Below are positions 42,748-55,791 of a stretch of DNA of 64,000 bases, in pieces. Below the pieces are notes generated by a model that saw nothing but the letters and a program-made list of their open reading frames with translations, was not told where the DNA came from and did not search any database. The stretch is from positions 374,666,839-374,730,838 of the forward strand of contig NC_057798.1 in NCBI RefSeq assembly GCF_018294505.1. Reading direction: 5' to 3'. A program made the position numbers and the translations under genes. This stretch comes from Triticum aestivum. Its lineage: Eukaryota; Streptophyta; Magnoliopsida; Poales; Poaceae. Every line of letters starts with the position of its first letter. Within the stretch, counting starts at the first letter, position 1.

Positions 42748-45461
42748 TGTTTTATTGCATTTTGACTTGATCCTAGAAATCCTAAGCAACTCAAGGACCC
42801 ACGGAGAGAGTTGGGGATTTTGTTATTTTCATATTTGAGTTTTCTCAAATTTTGAAAAGAGGATCATTTGGTTCTGATTATTTTTCTTCCTAATATTTCT
42901 AAAATAAAAATTTATGAGAGGGGATAAAATGACTTCTCCAAATAAATGAAATATTAGAGGAAAAATGTTAAAATCATTTATTTTATTTTATTTGGATTTA
43001 TTGCAATTTTATTTGAATTAGAAAAATTGCACGTTTTCAAAATTGCATTTTAGGGCCAAGAAAATGTTCATGTTGTTCTAAATATTTTATTTAGACGGTG
43101 AAAATTTGTTTTGGCATTTTTACATTTTTTTATTTAATTTTCTAGGATTTATTTTAGTTTCGGCGGAACTATTTAGAAAAAACTTCGGACCGACCGGGCC
43201 GAAGGCCCAGCCAGCCCAGCCGCCCCGCTCGCGCCCCGCCGTGGCCGAGCCGGACTCCGGCTGGAGTCGGGAGACCGCCGCCGCCTCGGTGCCCCTTCCC
43301 CAAGCCGCCCCCGCCCCCTCCCCCTCTTAAACACCCGCCACCGCCGCCCCACATCGCCAGCCCAAGCCGCAGCAGCAGCAGCCCGTGCCGCCGCCGCACT
43401 TCCCCGCAGTGCTCCACCTCGCGTCGCCGGAGCCGCCGCCTCGCCTCGCCGGAGCCGCCGATCCGATCCGATCCGGAGCCACCGGTTTTTTCGGTTTAGG
43501 TAAAAACCGACCGGTTTTTATTTGAACCCTAGTTCGTTTTTTTAGAATAGGTCAGTTTAGCTTTTTTCGGTTTAGGTAAAAACCGACCGATTTTTATTTA
43601 AACCCTAGTTCGTTTTTTTAGAATAGGTCGGTTTAGTTTTTTTTGGTTTATTTATTTAGCGAGTGTTCGCTCGTTCGTTCGTTTTAACGAACGAGTTTCA
43701 CCATTTAGCCGCAGACAGCGAACGTCCATTCGTTAGCCTGTTCGTCTGTTTTTCTTTTTCCAGGGTTTTTCGCGATTATTTTCAATCGTGATTTCTGCCC
43801 TGATTTTCGTTTTAGTTTACCTTTTCGCTCGTTTATCGGAATCAGGCGATTCAAGCGCCTAGAGTTTTGTCTCGAAGCCCTCTTTCTGTTTAACCAACTC
43901 AAACAAGTTTTTGCTACTGTAAAATTTGACTTAATTCCATATTAGTAAACGAAGTTTGTTTCTTTCGCCGTTTGAGTTTCGTTGCTTCGTTTGGTTTGTT
44001 TCTTTTTGAAACCGGAGTTATTAAGTTGAACTTTCTGGTTAGATCTCTTATTTGAATTTTACCCGTGCTAGTTGTTGAGTTCTTATTGTATGCTTGTTTG
44101 TTTGCGATAGAGTACCCGGAGTGCGAAGCGTGCTACTACGAGTCTCTAGGTTTCACGGATCATCAGCAAGGCAAGTAACTTTGATCATACCTCTTTACTA
44201 CCCAGTTTTATTGCATTAGATCAATCGCCAAACAATTGCATGGTTAGGATCCGTTTAATATGTGGGTTCTGGGAAGTAGATGAGGTAGTACCTATTGCCC
44301 TGTTTATTATCAAACCTTTGGGAGTTACTTCTACGTTTGCTTATATTATGCTATGCTTGTAGACGTGGATTCGGTGAATGTATCCATGACAGATGTGAGT
44401 GTTGTTAATTAATGGTTAACTTAAGGTGGCTACTTTAATACACATCTGGGTGGATTGAGGCACCTGGGGAACCCAGTGTTGCCTGTATTTTTGGAAATCT
44501 CGGGGTACCGTGTGATTCTCCTATGGACCGCCACCCAGGCTCAAAGGGATCATAAGATTATTCATGCTACAAACTTCCGTGTGCATCCACAAGCTATTAT
44601 GGGCTCTAGCATAGTTGATTAAGTCGTGTGAACTCTTACAGTGGTAGACTAGCAGATGTAGGGGAAAGTAGGTGTAACTGTGTACCCATTGTAAGGTGCT
44701 AACGCTTCTGAAAGACTATGTCTCGGTCATCCGTTTCTCAAACATCATTTAGTGCGAGAAATTCAACAGAGGAGATCGAGTCTTGTGGGGAAAAGTGCGT
44801 AAACCTCTGCAGAGTGTATAAACTAATCATGGTTAGCCGTGTCCCCTGTTATGGACGTTTTGAGTATCTAGTTCTTGGATTATCATGTGGATCTCAACAT
44901 TTTACTCAATTTAATTTTGATTGGGTTAATGATGATGCTTAATTGGGATTGAGTTGGGTGAACCTTCTCAATGTTTAACAACCACCATGATAGTTAAATA
45001 AATTTTATTCCTTTGTTGTAGGGGGAAATTGGCTTTATGCAAAACTGTAACCATAGAGCTCTCCACCAGCCATATATGCATGTAGTATTAGCATTATTCT
45101 GTTCATTACTCTCTTTGTGTTACATTGCCAGCATATTCCATGTGCTGACCCATTTCAGGCTGCAACCTTCATGTTGCAGACTTTTCAGACGACGAGTAAG
45201 GTGCCTTAGGTCGTGATCTTTCACTCAGTGATGCCGTTGGAGTTGATGGACTCACTTTATCTTCCAAGCCTTCCGCTGTTATCATTATTAGATGGCCTTA
45301 AGCCATATTTATTGTAATAAGTTCTTTTTTGAGACATTCGATGTAATAAGTGTGTGATTGCTACTCTGTTATAAATACTTCAAGTACTGCGTGTCAGCAT
45401 TACCGATCCAGGGATAACACCGATGCACAGAGATTAGACTGTTTGAAGTCTGGTCGCTACA
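42748..45461. mobile_element. Probable solo LTR inserted in the Athila 3' region
   Basis: An AT-rich start (tgttttattgcattttgac), a GC-rich middle with CCG tracts (43190-43470), a duplicated 110-bp phrase (gtttaggtaaaaaccgaccg at about 43495 and 43572) and a terminal part ending gtctggtcgctaca interrupt otherwise Athila-like DNA. TG...CA ends and no internal coding region suggest a solo LTR of a large non-autonomous Gypsy-type family (Fatima-like wording near 42820). The flanks tatca/tatat are only partly alike, so the exact borders and the TSD are unsure. Confidence 0.5.
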
Positions 45462-46428
45462 TATATAGCTCATGGACTCGATTACATAGAAGGATCATAA
45501 GGCAAAACTCAAAACTAAATCATACCAAAACTTTATTCTACTAGATCAATATATTACTAAAAGGAACAAAGTAAGAAAAACAGTAAAGATAGGAGTGTGA
45601 TGGTGATACGATACCGGGGCAACTCCCCCAAGCTTGGCAGTTGCCAAGGGGAGTGCCCATACCCATGTGATTATGTATTTTTCTTCAGAGGTGGTGGTGT
45701 GATATTCTTCGCAATGATGCCCCTCAGGATATGATTCTCCTCCTCGAGCTTATTGACTTGCTGCTTGAGGTCCATTATTTCCTTATGGAGCTTACCCACG
45801 ATGGTTAAAGCTCCTTTCACCCATGGATGTTGCATAGCTACTGGAGAACAAGTGACACTCTTTTTTCATATTTTCATAAGAAAGAAATCTAACATTGGAA
45901 GGGATGAACGAGTTTGGAATAGCTGAGCTCTGTAGTTCCCCCATCATGAATCTGGCTCGGAAGCGGGAAGTAACTTCTTGATCCTCCTCCATTGATGGCC
46001 TAAAGTGATAGGCATCGCTGTTTGCTCCTGGACCCGGTGTCGGATGGGACACCCAACTCTCTCTGACTGACTCTTGAGAAGACATCTTGCTCTAAATTTG
46101 TTGCAGAAATAGCTCAGAACAAAAATAGAGGATATTTGCGTGATACGGTGGTCCAAACCTTTGGGAGATTATATAATGAATATTTACCGGCCAAAAGAAG
46201 TATCGTGCAAGAAAACGGAGTCTGGAGCGCACACGAGGTACCCACGAGGTAGGGGGCGCCCAGGGGGGTAGGGTGCGCCCTCCACCCTCATGGATGCCTC
46301 ATGTCCTTCCCGGACTACTTCTTATTTTCCTATTTCCTCAAATATTCCAAAACGGAGAAAAATTGCTATTAGAACTGTTTTGGAGTCGGTTTACTTACCG
46401 TACCACATACATATTCCTTTTTGGAGTC
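45462..46428 (-). pseudogene. Athila small 3' ORF remnant
   Basis: A minus-strand 97-codon frame (45792-46085) beginning MSSQESVRESWVSHPTPGPG lies downstream of integrase, where Athila elements carry a second, envelope-position ORF. No signal peptide or membrane segment is visible, so it is only a remnant or an unrelated small ORF. A second polypurine-like tract (inverse of ctcccccaagcttgg) is at about 45622-45638. A GC-rich block at 46220-46290 repeats text also found in the LTR. Confidence 0.4.
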
Positions 46429-47563
46429 TCAAACATTCTGGAAAGTGTCCCTTATGTATTCCTCCGGGGTCATGGTTTCAATAACATTAGTTTCAACATT
46501 TATTGGATTACCTGAGATATAATGTTTGATTCTTTGACCGTTCACCACCTTCGGATTTGTGCCTTCAAAGTTGTTGATCTTTATGGCATCGGAACGGTAA
46601 ACCTCCTCGATAACGTAAGGACCTTCCCATTTAAAGAGGAGTTTTCCTGCAAAAAAACTTAAACGAGAGATGAAAAGTAACACATAATCACCTACATTAA
46701 ACTCACAATTTTGTATCCTTTTAGCATGCCATCTTTTAACCTTTTCTTTAAAAAGTTTGGCATTCTCATAGGCTTGAGTTCTCCATTCATCAAGTGGGCT
46801 AATGTCAAATAACCTCTTCTCACCGGCAAGTTTGAAATCATAATTGAGCTCTTTAATGGCCCAATATGCCTTATGTTCTAGTTCGAGAGGTAAGTGATGC
46901 TTTTCCATAGACCATTGTATATGGAGACATACCCATAGGATTTTTATATGCAGTTCTATAAGCCCATAATGCATCATCAAGTTTCGTGGACCAATTCTTT
47001 CTAGATCTATTAACAGTCTTTTGCAAAATTAATTTGAACTCTCTATTACTCAGTTCTACTTGGCCACTAGGCTGTGGGTGATACGGAGATGCAATTCTAT
47101 GATTAACATCATACTTAGAAAGCATTTTATGAAAAGCAACATGAATAAAATGTGAACCACCATCAGTCATTAGGTATCTAGGGACTCCAAACCTCGGAAA
47201 AATAACTTCTTTAAGCATCTTAATAGACGTGTTATGATCAGCACTACTAGTTGGAATAACTTCTACCCACTTAGTAACATAATCAACAACAACTAAAATA
47301 TGTGTATACCCATTAGAGGAAGGAAACGGTCCCATGTAATCAAAGCCCCAAACATCAAATGGTTCAATAACAAGAGAATAATTCATAGGCATTTCTTGAT
47401 GTCTACTAATATTACCAATTCTCTGACATTCATCGCAAGACAAGACAAACTTACGGGCATCTTTGAAGAGAGTAGGCCAATAAAAACCGGATTGCAATAC
47501 CTTATGTGCAGTTCTATCTCCAGCGTGGTGTCCTCCATATGCCTCGGAGTGACACTTGCGTAG
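46429..47563 (-). pseudogene. Athila integrase
   Basis: In two overlapping minus-strand frames (46871-47497 and 46429-46980), so an indel near 46900 breaks it. Visible are the zinc-binding part (CDECQRIGNIS), the first catalytic D in FDYMGPFPSS, the second D in MTDGGSHF, the E in PSGQVELSN, and the C-terminal FKWEGPYVIEEVY segment. It would insert element cDNA in an intact copy. Confidence 0.85.
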
Positions 47564-47572
47564 GATCTGTTC

Positions 47573-49622
47573 CTATTCATGCTCAGGTACACAATGTATA
47601 ATAACACCATCTACTCCTTCTTTATAAAGGTGTGGGTCATCCCAAAAGTAATGTCTTAAATCATAGAAAATCTTTTTCTTTTGCTGGTATGTGAAACTAG
47701 GTGGTATAAATTTAGCAACAGTGTAATTAGCATAATCAGCATACCATGGAGCAGTACGAGAAGCATTTATGACGGCTAATTGTTCATCAGGGAAGCTATC
47801 ATCAATAGGTAGTGGGTCATCAAGAACATTCTCTAATCTAGACAAGTTGTCCGCAGCGGGGTTCTCAGCTCCCTTTCTATCAATAATATGTAAATCAAAT
47901 TCTTGTAGTAGGAGAACCCATCTAATAAGGCTAGGTTTAGCATCTTTCTTTTCCATAAGATATTTAATAGCAACATGATCAGTGTGAACAGTTACTTTAG
48001 AATGAACAATATAAGGTCTAAACTTATCACAAGCAAATACAACTGCTAAAAATTATTTTTCAGTAATAGCATAATTTCTCTGGACACTATCTAGAGTTTT
48101 ACTAGCCTATTGAATAACATTTAGTTTCTTATCAACTCTTTGTCCTAGAACAGCACCTATGGCATAATCACTAGCATCACACAAAATTTCAAAGGGTAAA
48201 TTCCAATAAGGTGGCTGAACAATAGGTGCAGAAATCAAAGCTTTCTTAAGTATTTCAAATGCCTCTACACAATCATCATTGAAGACAAAAGGAATATCTT
48301 TTTGTAAGAGATTAGTCAGAGGCCTAGAAATTTTAGAGAAGTCCTTAATGAACCTCCTATAAAAACTGGCATGACCAAGGAAACTTCTTATACCTTTAAT
48401 GTCCTTGGGACATGGCATCTTTTCAACAACATAAACTTTAGCTCTATCAACCTCAATACCTCTCTCAGAAATTTTATGCCCCAAGACAATGCCTTCATTA
48501 ACCATAAAGTGGCACTTTTCCCAATTCAAGACAAGACTAGTATCTTCGCATCTCTGCAAAACTCGATCAAGGTTGCTCAAGCAATCATCAAAAGAAGATC
48601 CATAAACAGAAAAATCATCCATGAAAGCCTCAACAATATTTTCACAAAAGTCAGAGAATATAGCCATCATGCATCTTTGAAAGGTAGCAGGTGCATTACA
48701 TAAGCCAAAAGGCATACGTCTATAAGCAAAAGTACCGAAAGGGCAAGTAAAAGTTGCCTTTTCTTGATCCTCTTTTGACACAGGTATTTGAGAGAAACCA
48801 GACTAACCATCTAGAAAGCAAAAATGTGTATGTTTGGATAATCTTTCTAGCATTTGATCAATAAAAGGCAAAGGGTAATGATCTTTTTAGTAGCTTTATT
48901 TAATTTGCGGAAATCAATTACCATCCTATAACCTGTAACAATTCTTTGTGGGATCAATTCATCTTTATCATTAGGAACAACAGTAATACCTCCCTTCTTA
49001 GGGACACAATGGACAGGGCTTACCCACTGACTATCAGCAACGGGATAAATTATACCTGCCTCCAGAAGCTTTAGTATTTCTTTTCTTACCACTTCTTTCA
49101 TCTTAGGATTTAACCGTCATTGGTGATCAACAACTGGTTTGGCGTCTTTCTCAATTTTATCTTGTGTTGGCATAGAGTGGGACTAATGCCCTTAAGATCA
49201 TCAAGAGTATATCCAATAGCAGCACGGTGCTTCTTCAGAGTTTTCAATATTTTTTCTTCTTCCTGCTCTGAAAGGTTAGCACTAATAATAACAGGATATA
49301 TGTTCTTTTCATCAAGATAAGCATATTTAAGAGTATCGGGTAGTGGTTTAAGCTCAAACACGGGATCACCCTTGGGTGGTGGAGGATCCCCTAGAATTTC
49401 AACAGGAAGTTGTGTTTCAAAATAGGCCCCTGTTTAAAGAATACTTCATCTATCTCTCTTCTTTCATTCATAAACATATCATTTTCATGGTCTAGCAAAT
49501 ATTGTTCTAAAGGATCATTAGGAGGCACGGCAATAGAAGCAAGACCAATAATTTCATCCTTACTAGGCAATTCTTTATCATGGGGTTGTCAAAGAAATTT
49601 AGGAAAATTAAACTCATGAGAC
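47573..49622 (-). pseudogene. Athila reverse transcriptase and RNase H
   Basis: In element order: a linker (49110-49361 with LSEQEEEKILKTLKKH), the RT entry segment (48847-49101 with VSPVHCVPKKGG and VIDFRKLNKAT), the RT core (48107-48781 with MPFGLCNAPATFQRC and the FMDD catalytic box), then RNase H across a frame change to 47573-47956 ([16 protein letters not shown]). Several stops and at least three frame changes show it is dead. The left (5') side is severed from the protease by the CACTA insertion at 49626. Confidence 0.85.
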
Positions 49623-49639
49623 ATACACTACTGGAACCA

Positions 49640-50175
49640 GCTTCTTTGTCGTCTGCCATGGCAGACGGTAAAGGCATAGATCCCGAACGACAAACTTCTT
49701 TGTCGTCCGCCAGCAGACGGTAAAATGTCCGTCTGAACAGGTGCCAGCAAAGGCCTTGTTTGCCGTTCGCTTCCTAGAAATGGATGATAGAGGATTGGGT
49801 CGTCAGCCATCTGAGGCCAACAGACGGCAAAGACAGCAGATGGCAGTGGGGTGGCGTCAGAGCCGTTAGGGGGTTAACGACGCTCTTTGCCGTCTGCCAG
49901 CGGACGACGCTGAGTCGAAGCTCTTTGTCGTCTGCTGACGGATGGCAAAGAGCTCAGTTAGGCCAGCACTAGGAAGCTGCCACGTGGCCATCTATGCCGT
50001 CCACCAGCAGACGGTAAAGAATTAAAGGTCTTTGTCGTCCGCTGGCGCACGGCATAGCTGACCAAATAGGCAGTCAGTGTTCCCAGTGTCTACAGGTAGC
50101 TGCCACGTGTCCTCTTTGTCGTCCGCTAGCAGACGGCAAAGAGCATTGTCGTCCGCTAGCAGACGGCAAAGAGGC
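49640..50175. repeat. CACTA subterminal palindromic repeats (left)
   Basis: About eight copies of tttg(t/c)cgt(c/t)(c/t)gc with the inverted gcagacggcaaag arm, separated by short spacers. Such repeats are where CACTA transposase accessory proteins bind in known elements. The right-hand counterpart is at about 56650-56950. Confidence 0.85.
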
Positions 50176-50509
50176 TATATATTCCCTATTTTTAGTTATA
50201 TCCATTTAATTTCACTGGATATCACACACAGATATACATATTTTTTTCCCAGACACAACAGACATATGATGTATCCAACACATAGCTCCATCCTTGAGAA
50301 TATACATATATACATACATAAGAAACACAGTTTCATCCATACATCTTACACTAATATCACAATGTTCATCCAACACATTGTTCCATGCATCCATATAACA
50401 AGTTCCACGTTATTCTTCAATACAAACGAAAAGATGAACAGAGAAACAAGCACTCCATCCATGCAAGCTTCCATATAGTGAATTAAAACTGCAAAATGGG
50501 AAACAAGAA

Positions 50510-51510
50510 AGTTAGAAGAAGAAGAGGAAGAAAACTAGAAGAAGAAGGAGGAGGAGAAGAAGAAGACTAGAAGAAGAAGAAGAAGAATGCCATTTTTGAG
50601 CTATTTCTTCTTCTTCTTCTTCTTCTTTTCTTCCTATTTCTTCTTTTCTTACTCTTCCTTGATTTTCTTCATCCTATTATGTCATTTCTGGACTAAATAG
50701 GCTAAATTATGTCACAAATGGACTAAATAGGCTAAATAAGAAGAAAAATGCCATTTTTGAGCTAACATAGCAAATTATGCCATTTTTGACCTAACTAAGC
50801 TTATTGTGTCATTTTAGAGGACAACAAGCTAAGTATATGACATTTATGAGGTTAGCAAGGTTATGATGCCATTTACGAATAAAAACAAGTAAGAGGAGGA
50901 AAAGAAGAAGAAGAAGAAGAAGAAGAAGAAGAAGAAGAAGAAGAAGAAAAGAAGAAGAAGAAGAAGAAGCTTCTTCTTCTTCTTCTTTTCTTCCTATTCC
51001 TTCTTTCCTTCCTCTTCCTTCATTTTCTTCATCTTATTATGTCATTTGTGGACTAAATAGGCTAAATTATGCCATAAATGGACTAAATAGGCTAAATTAT
51101 GTCATAAATGGACTAAATAGGATAAATAATAAGAAAAATGCCATTTTTGAGCTAACGTAGCAAATTATGCCATTTTTGACCTAACTAAGCTTATTGTGTC
51201 ATTTTAGAGGACAACAAGCTAAGTATATGACATTTATGAGGTTAGCAAGGTTATGATGCCATTTACGAATAAAAACAAGTGAGAGGAGGAAAAGAAGAAG
51301 AAGAAGAAGAAGAAAAAGAAAAGAAAGAAAGAAAGAAGAAGAAGAAGAAGAAGAAGAAGAAGAACTCTTCTTCTTCTTCTTCTTCTTCTTTTCTTCCTAT
51401 TCCTTCTTTCCTTCCTCTTCCTTGATTTTCTTCATCTTATTATGTCATTTGTGGACTAAATAGGCTAAATTATGTCATTAATGGACTAAATAGGCTAAAT
51501 AAGAAGAAAA
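50510..51510. repeat. Tandem 360-400 bp repeats with GAA/TTC hairpins
   Basis: The landmark ttcatc-tattatgtcattt-tgg occurs near 50667, 51027 and 51429. Each unit has gctaaattatg and atgccatttttgagctaac phrases, a (gaa)n tract and an adjoining (ttc)n tract, so each can fold into a long GAA/TTC hairpin (for example 50900-50990). It lies downstream of the CACTA gene. Confidence 0.75.
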
Positions 51511-52514
51511 ATACCGTTATCACGGAGGTGTAGGAATGGTCGGGGTTGTGCCAGTGGCAGACGGAGGTGAAGGACCGGTCGGGGTTCCGGCATTGGCAGA
51601 CGCGGAAGGATTGGCCGATGCTTGTTGGGAGCGAAGCTGAACCAAAAATCATTTCCAATAATGTCTCGTTAGCATGATGCGAACTGAAAAGTGAATAGTA
51701 GTAACTAAGGACCATTCGAATCAAACTCATTGTGGCCGGCGGAGCAATCTGGGGCATTGGCGGAGGGGCCTGACCGTTTTTCTCGCACATGGTCTGCACA
51801 TATGGTTCTCACGAGTCAGTCATATTAGTTAGTAATGCGAATATTACGTGCATGATTGGGCTAATATGCACGAGAAACGTATCACGATGAGCTCGTATAG
51901 GGCCCGGTGAGACGCATCATTCCGGTTCCTCTCCTCCTCCAACAGCTTAGCCGTCCTCTCCTCCCTCTCCCTCTCCCTCTCCGCCGCCTCCCTTTTTGCC
52001 TCCTCCAAAAGCGCCTAGGTCTTCAATCTCTCTTTCTCAACCGCTACCTGCAACACAGCACTCCTCGTTAGCATTGTAATCATCGATGGACGCACACACA
52101 ATGTAATGGACGAAAGGTCAGAGAGTATGTATAACTAACCGCCATGGCGAGCTCCGCGGGCCGTGCACAAGGCCTTATCTCAGGATCAGAGCTACTCAGG
52201 CGCTTCGTGATCTGCGGGAGAGTCTTAGGACAATGTATTAGTCCATCACCAATGGCTTGAGAGCCATGGGACCTCCCTCCACCAGATATCATCACCAGCT
52301 CTGTATCAAAAGGATCCTGGCTCAGGTTAAAGTCCTCCCCTTTCCTCGTCTTCCCCTTGTCTCTGTACTTCACAAGCTTGTGGTGGGAGGAGATGTTGGT
52401 GAAGCTCTCTGGATGATCTAGGTAAGACTCCGTGAATGCCTTGGACTTCTTGTACGGGGCCATATGGGCCATGCCATAGAGGTCGAACAGACTTGGCATA
52501 GGCTTCTTGTTGTA

Positions 52515-53046
52515 CTGCGCCCGAGAGAGAGGAACAAAATATTAGTTAAGGGCTCATGCTAGCATTAAGAATGATATTGCTATGTAAATAGGTCATTTTG
52601 GAGCTAAGAAAGGTTATTATGTCATTTTCGAGGAAAATAAGCTAAGTTTAGGTCATTTTCGAGGTAACCAAGATTATTATGCCATTTTTGACCAAAGTAT
52701 GCTAATTATGTCATTATTGAGCTATCCAAGGTAGTTATGCTATTTTTTAGCTAACTATAACATATTTAGGCATTCTATAGAGCTATCTAAGGTTATTGTG
52801 TCATTTTAGAGCTAATTATGTCATGAATGAACTAGCTAAGATTAGTTTAGGTCGTTATTGAGCTATCGAAGGTAGTTATGCCATTTTTAACTAACTAAAG
52901 CATATTTAGTCATTTTATAGAGCTATCTAAAGGTTATTATGTCATTTTAGAGCTAATATGTCATAAATGAACTATAACATATTTTGGAAAGGATAAACGC
53001 TACCATGAAGAATGAAATTGCATGAATCATGTAGCAAACCACATAC
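52515..53046 (-). other. Intron of the CACTA gene with degenerate repeats
   Basis: Filled with variants of atgtcattttagagcta and gagctatc-aaggtta that resemble the repeats at 50.5-51.5 kb, so one repeat family spread in both the intron and the 3' flank. Confidence 0.6.
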
Positions 53047-54749
53047 CTAGTTATCCCCGTACTAAAACAGGTTGGAGCTCCCTTGATGGTGTGGCACACC
53101 TTCCGTTTGGTCGCGCTTATCCTTGGCCCTTTGGTGTTTGACTACCCATTGGGGAGAGCACCACGCATCCACCAATGTCTCCCAACAGTCCATATTATTG
53201 ACAAACCATCTCGGGGGCACCTAAGTGAGTCCAGAGAAATTTCAGTGCTACGAATCAAATCAAGAAAACTAAGTTCAAGGCCTTAAGAATAGGTATAATT
53301 ACCGCCAAGTACTTCTCCCTACTCAGAAACTTGTCGCGACACTTCTTCTTGGCCCTCCTAATACCCTGCGAGGCGTAGTAGTCTCAAACGGCCTGCACCC
53401 GAGCCTCATGCCGTAAGTTCTGAAGTAGGCGCTTGCACTCGACTTCGACAACCATAGCCGCGGCCTCCTGTTCTTCCTCTGAAACCTTGTAGAAGGTCTG
53501 CAATCAAAGAAGACAACAATGATTAGTACAATCACTAGCTAGGTAGTGTTCATTTTTAATTCTGTGAAGGAGAAATTACCCAAAACCGACGGAACACAAT
53601 GTCGGCCACCGTCTCGCACGCGACACCGGCGACCATCTCCCCCGGAGGGGCCTAGGCAACAGAGTACAGCTCCCAGCTCAGTGCTAGCTGTGGAACCTGA
53701 CCCTCACCAGGCATCGCGACCCACCCAGGGAAGTGCTGCCGGCAAAGCGTGCCAAGGACCTGGTTGGGCCTGCGGACACCATGGTCACGAGGGTATACCC
53801 AGCCCCTGCAGTATGACAAGGCCAACACATTAGATATTAATTTGAAGGAACATGAAGACAAAAGGTTAAAAAATAGTAAATGCACTTACTTCAACCCTTT
53901 AGGCGCAATCAACCACCTCTGGTCGGGGGTCGTCGGCACGGGCGGGAGCTTTGTACAGCCACTCTTGTACACCTTATTGCCCTTCTCAACCAGCTCGTCG
54001 TCGCTGTAGCTATCATCTGAAAAGGTGTCCTCGCTACCATCCTCCGGGCCACTAACCGGATTCTCGTGGGAAGAAGACGGCGGGACCGGAGTCTCGTGGG
54101 AAGAAGACGGCAGGACCGGAGTCTTCTGGGATGAAGACCCCGTGACCAAAGTCTTTTGGGACGAAGACCCCATGACCGGAGTCTTCTGGCTAGACTCTGG
54201 GACCGGACTCACGTGGGGCGAAGGATTGGCGATCCGAGTCTGGTGGGGAGAAGGATCAATGACCGGAGGCTCATGGACCGGAGTCCGAGACGGGTCCACG
54301 TCAGATGGAGTAGTCATGTGGTCGGGTAAATCAGTAGAGGGTGGCGGCGAGGAAGGCATAGCGGCCTTCCTACCTTTCCTGCTACCACGTCCACCTCTAC
54401 CAACCATCTTCGTCCTCCCTCGACCTCTCCCAGCCAAAGTAGAAGCGCCTGCCGCAGTTGTCTGCATACTGTCTAGCAGCGCTCTTCAGAGGGGCTGGGG
54501 TGCAATAGTGGAACCACCCCTCCCAGTAGCGCTCGCAAGAGGCTCAGGGCGCTCTGGACCCTTGCCCACCATCTTGTCAACACCTGCAATGACAAAAAGT
54601 AAACGAAATTAGTACAACATAAAAAAATTGGATACCTGACATGAACATAACAATATGTATATAATTTAAGTGTATCATCATCATGAACATAATAAAAAAT
54701 ACACCCGATCAACACAAATATATATGATATTTTTGTATCATCATCATGT

Positions 54750-55395
54750 CCAGGGTCGATCGGGGTGTCAGGGTGTCGAGGTGTTGGGGTCGGGGTGTGC
54801 TGTCAGGGTGTCGGGGTGTGGTGTCAGGGTGTCGGGGGTCGGGTTGGGGTGGAGGGGTCGGGGTGCGATTGTTGGGGTCTCAGGATGTCGGGGTCGGGGT
54901 CGGGGTGTCGGTGGTCGGGGTGTCGGTGGTCGGGGTGTTAGGTGTGGGGGTGTCGATGGTCGGTGGTCGGGGTCGGGGTGTGGTGTCCGGGTGTCGAGGT
55001 GTCGGGGTCGGGGTGTCATGCCGGGGTGTCGTGTCGGGGTCAGGGTGTCAGGATGTCAGGGTCGGGGTGTGGGTCGGGGTGTGGTGTTAGGGTGTCGGGG
55101 GTCGGGGGTAAGGGTGGGTGTGGTGTCAGGGTGTCGATGGTCGGGGTGTCAGGTGTCAGGGTGTCGGTGGTAGGGATCGGGGTCGGGGTGTGGTGTCAGG
55201 GTGTCGGGGTTGTGGTGTCGTGTCGGCGTGTCGTGTCGGGGTTGTGGGGTCAGGGTGTCGGGGCCGGGGTGTGGATCGGGGTGTGGTGTCAGGGTGTCGG
55301 TTGGTCAGGGTCGGGGTGTGGTGTCAGGGTGTCGGGGGTCGGGGGTCGGTGTCGGGGTGTCGTGTCGGGGTGTCGGGGGTTGGGGGTCGGGGTCT
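54750..55395. repeat. G-rich minisatellite in intron 1 of the CACTA gene
   Basis: About 640 bp of variants of ggggtgtcggggtc and gtggtgtcagggtgtcgg. The G-rich strand is the plus strand (template for the gene) and has many GGGG runs spaced by a few bases. Confidence 0.9.
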
Positions 55396-55756
55396 CTTTT
55401 TTCCTTTTCTTCTTCTTCTCCTCCTCTCCTCTTTCCTCTTCTTCTTCTTCTTCTCCTCCTCTCCTCTTTCTTCTTCTTCTTCTTCTTCTTCTTCTTCTTC
55501 TTCTTCTTCTTCTTCTTCTTCTTCTTCTTCTTCTTCTTCTTCTTCTTCTTCTTCTTCTTCTTCTTCTTCTTCTTCTTCTTCTTCTTCTTCTTCTTCTTCT
55601 TCTTCTTCTTCTTCTTCTTCTTCTTCTTCTTCTTCTTCTTCTTCTTCTTCTTCTTCTTCTTCTTCTTCTTCTTCTTCTTCTTCTTCTTCTTCTTCTTCTT
55701 CTTCTTCTTCTTCTTCTTCTTCTTCTTCTTCTTCTTCTTCTTCTTCTTCTTCTTCT

Positions 55757-55791
<35 letters not shown>

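Noticed and set aside
49640..50175. Regularly spaced palindromes that might suggest a CRISPR-like array
   Set aside because: This is a plant CACTA subterminal region; repeats are divergent palindromes inside a transposon with TIRs and a TSD.
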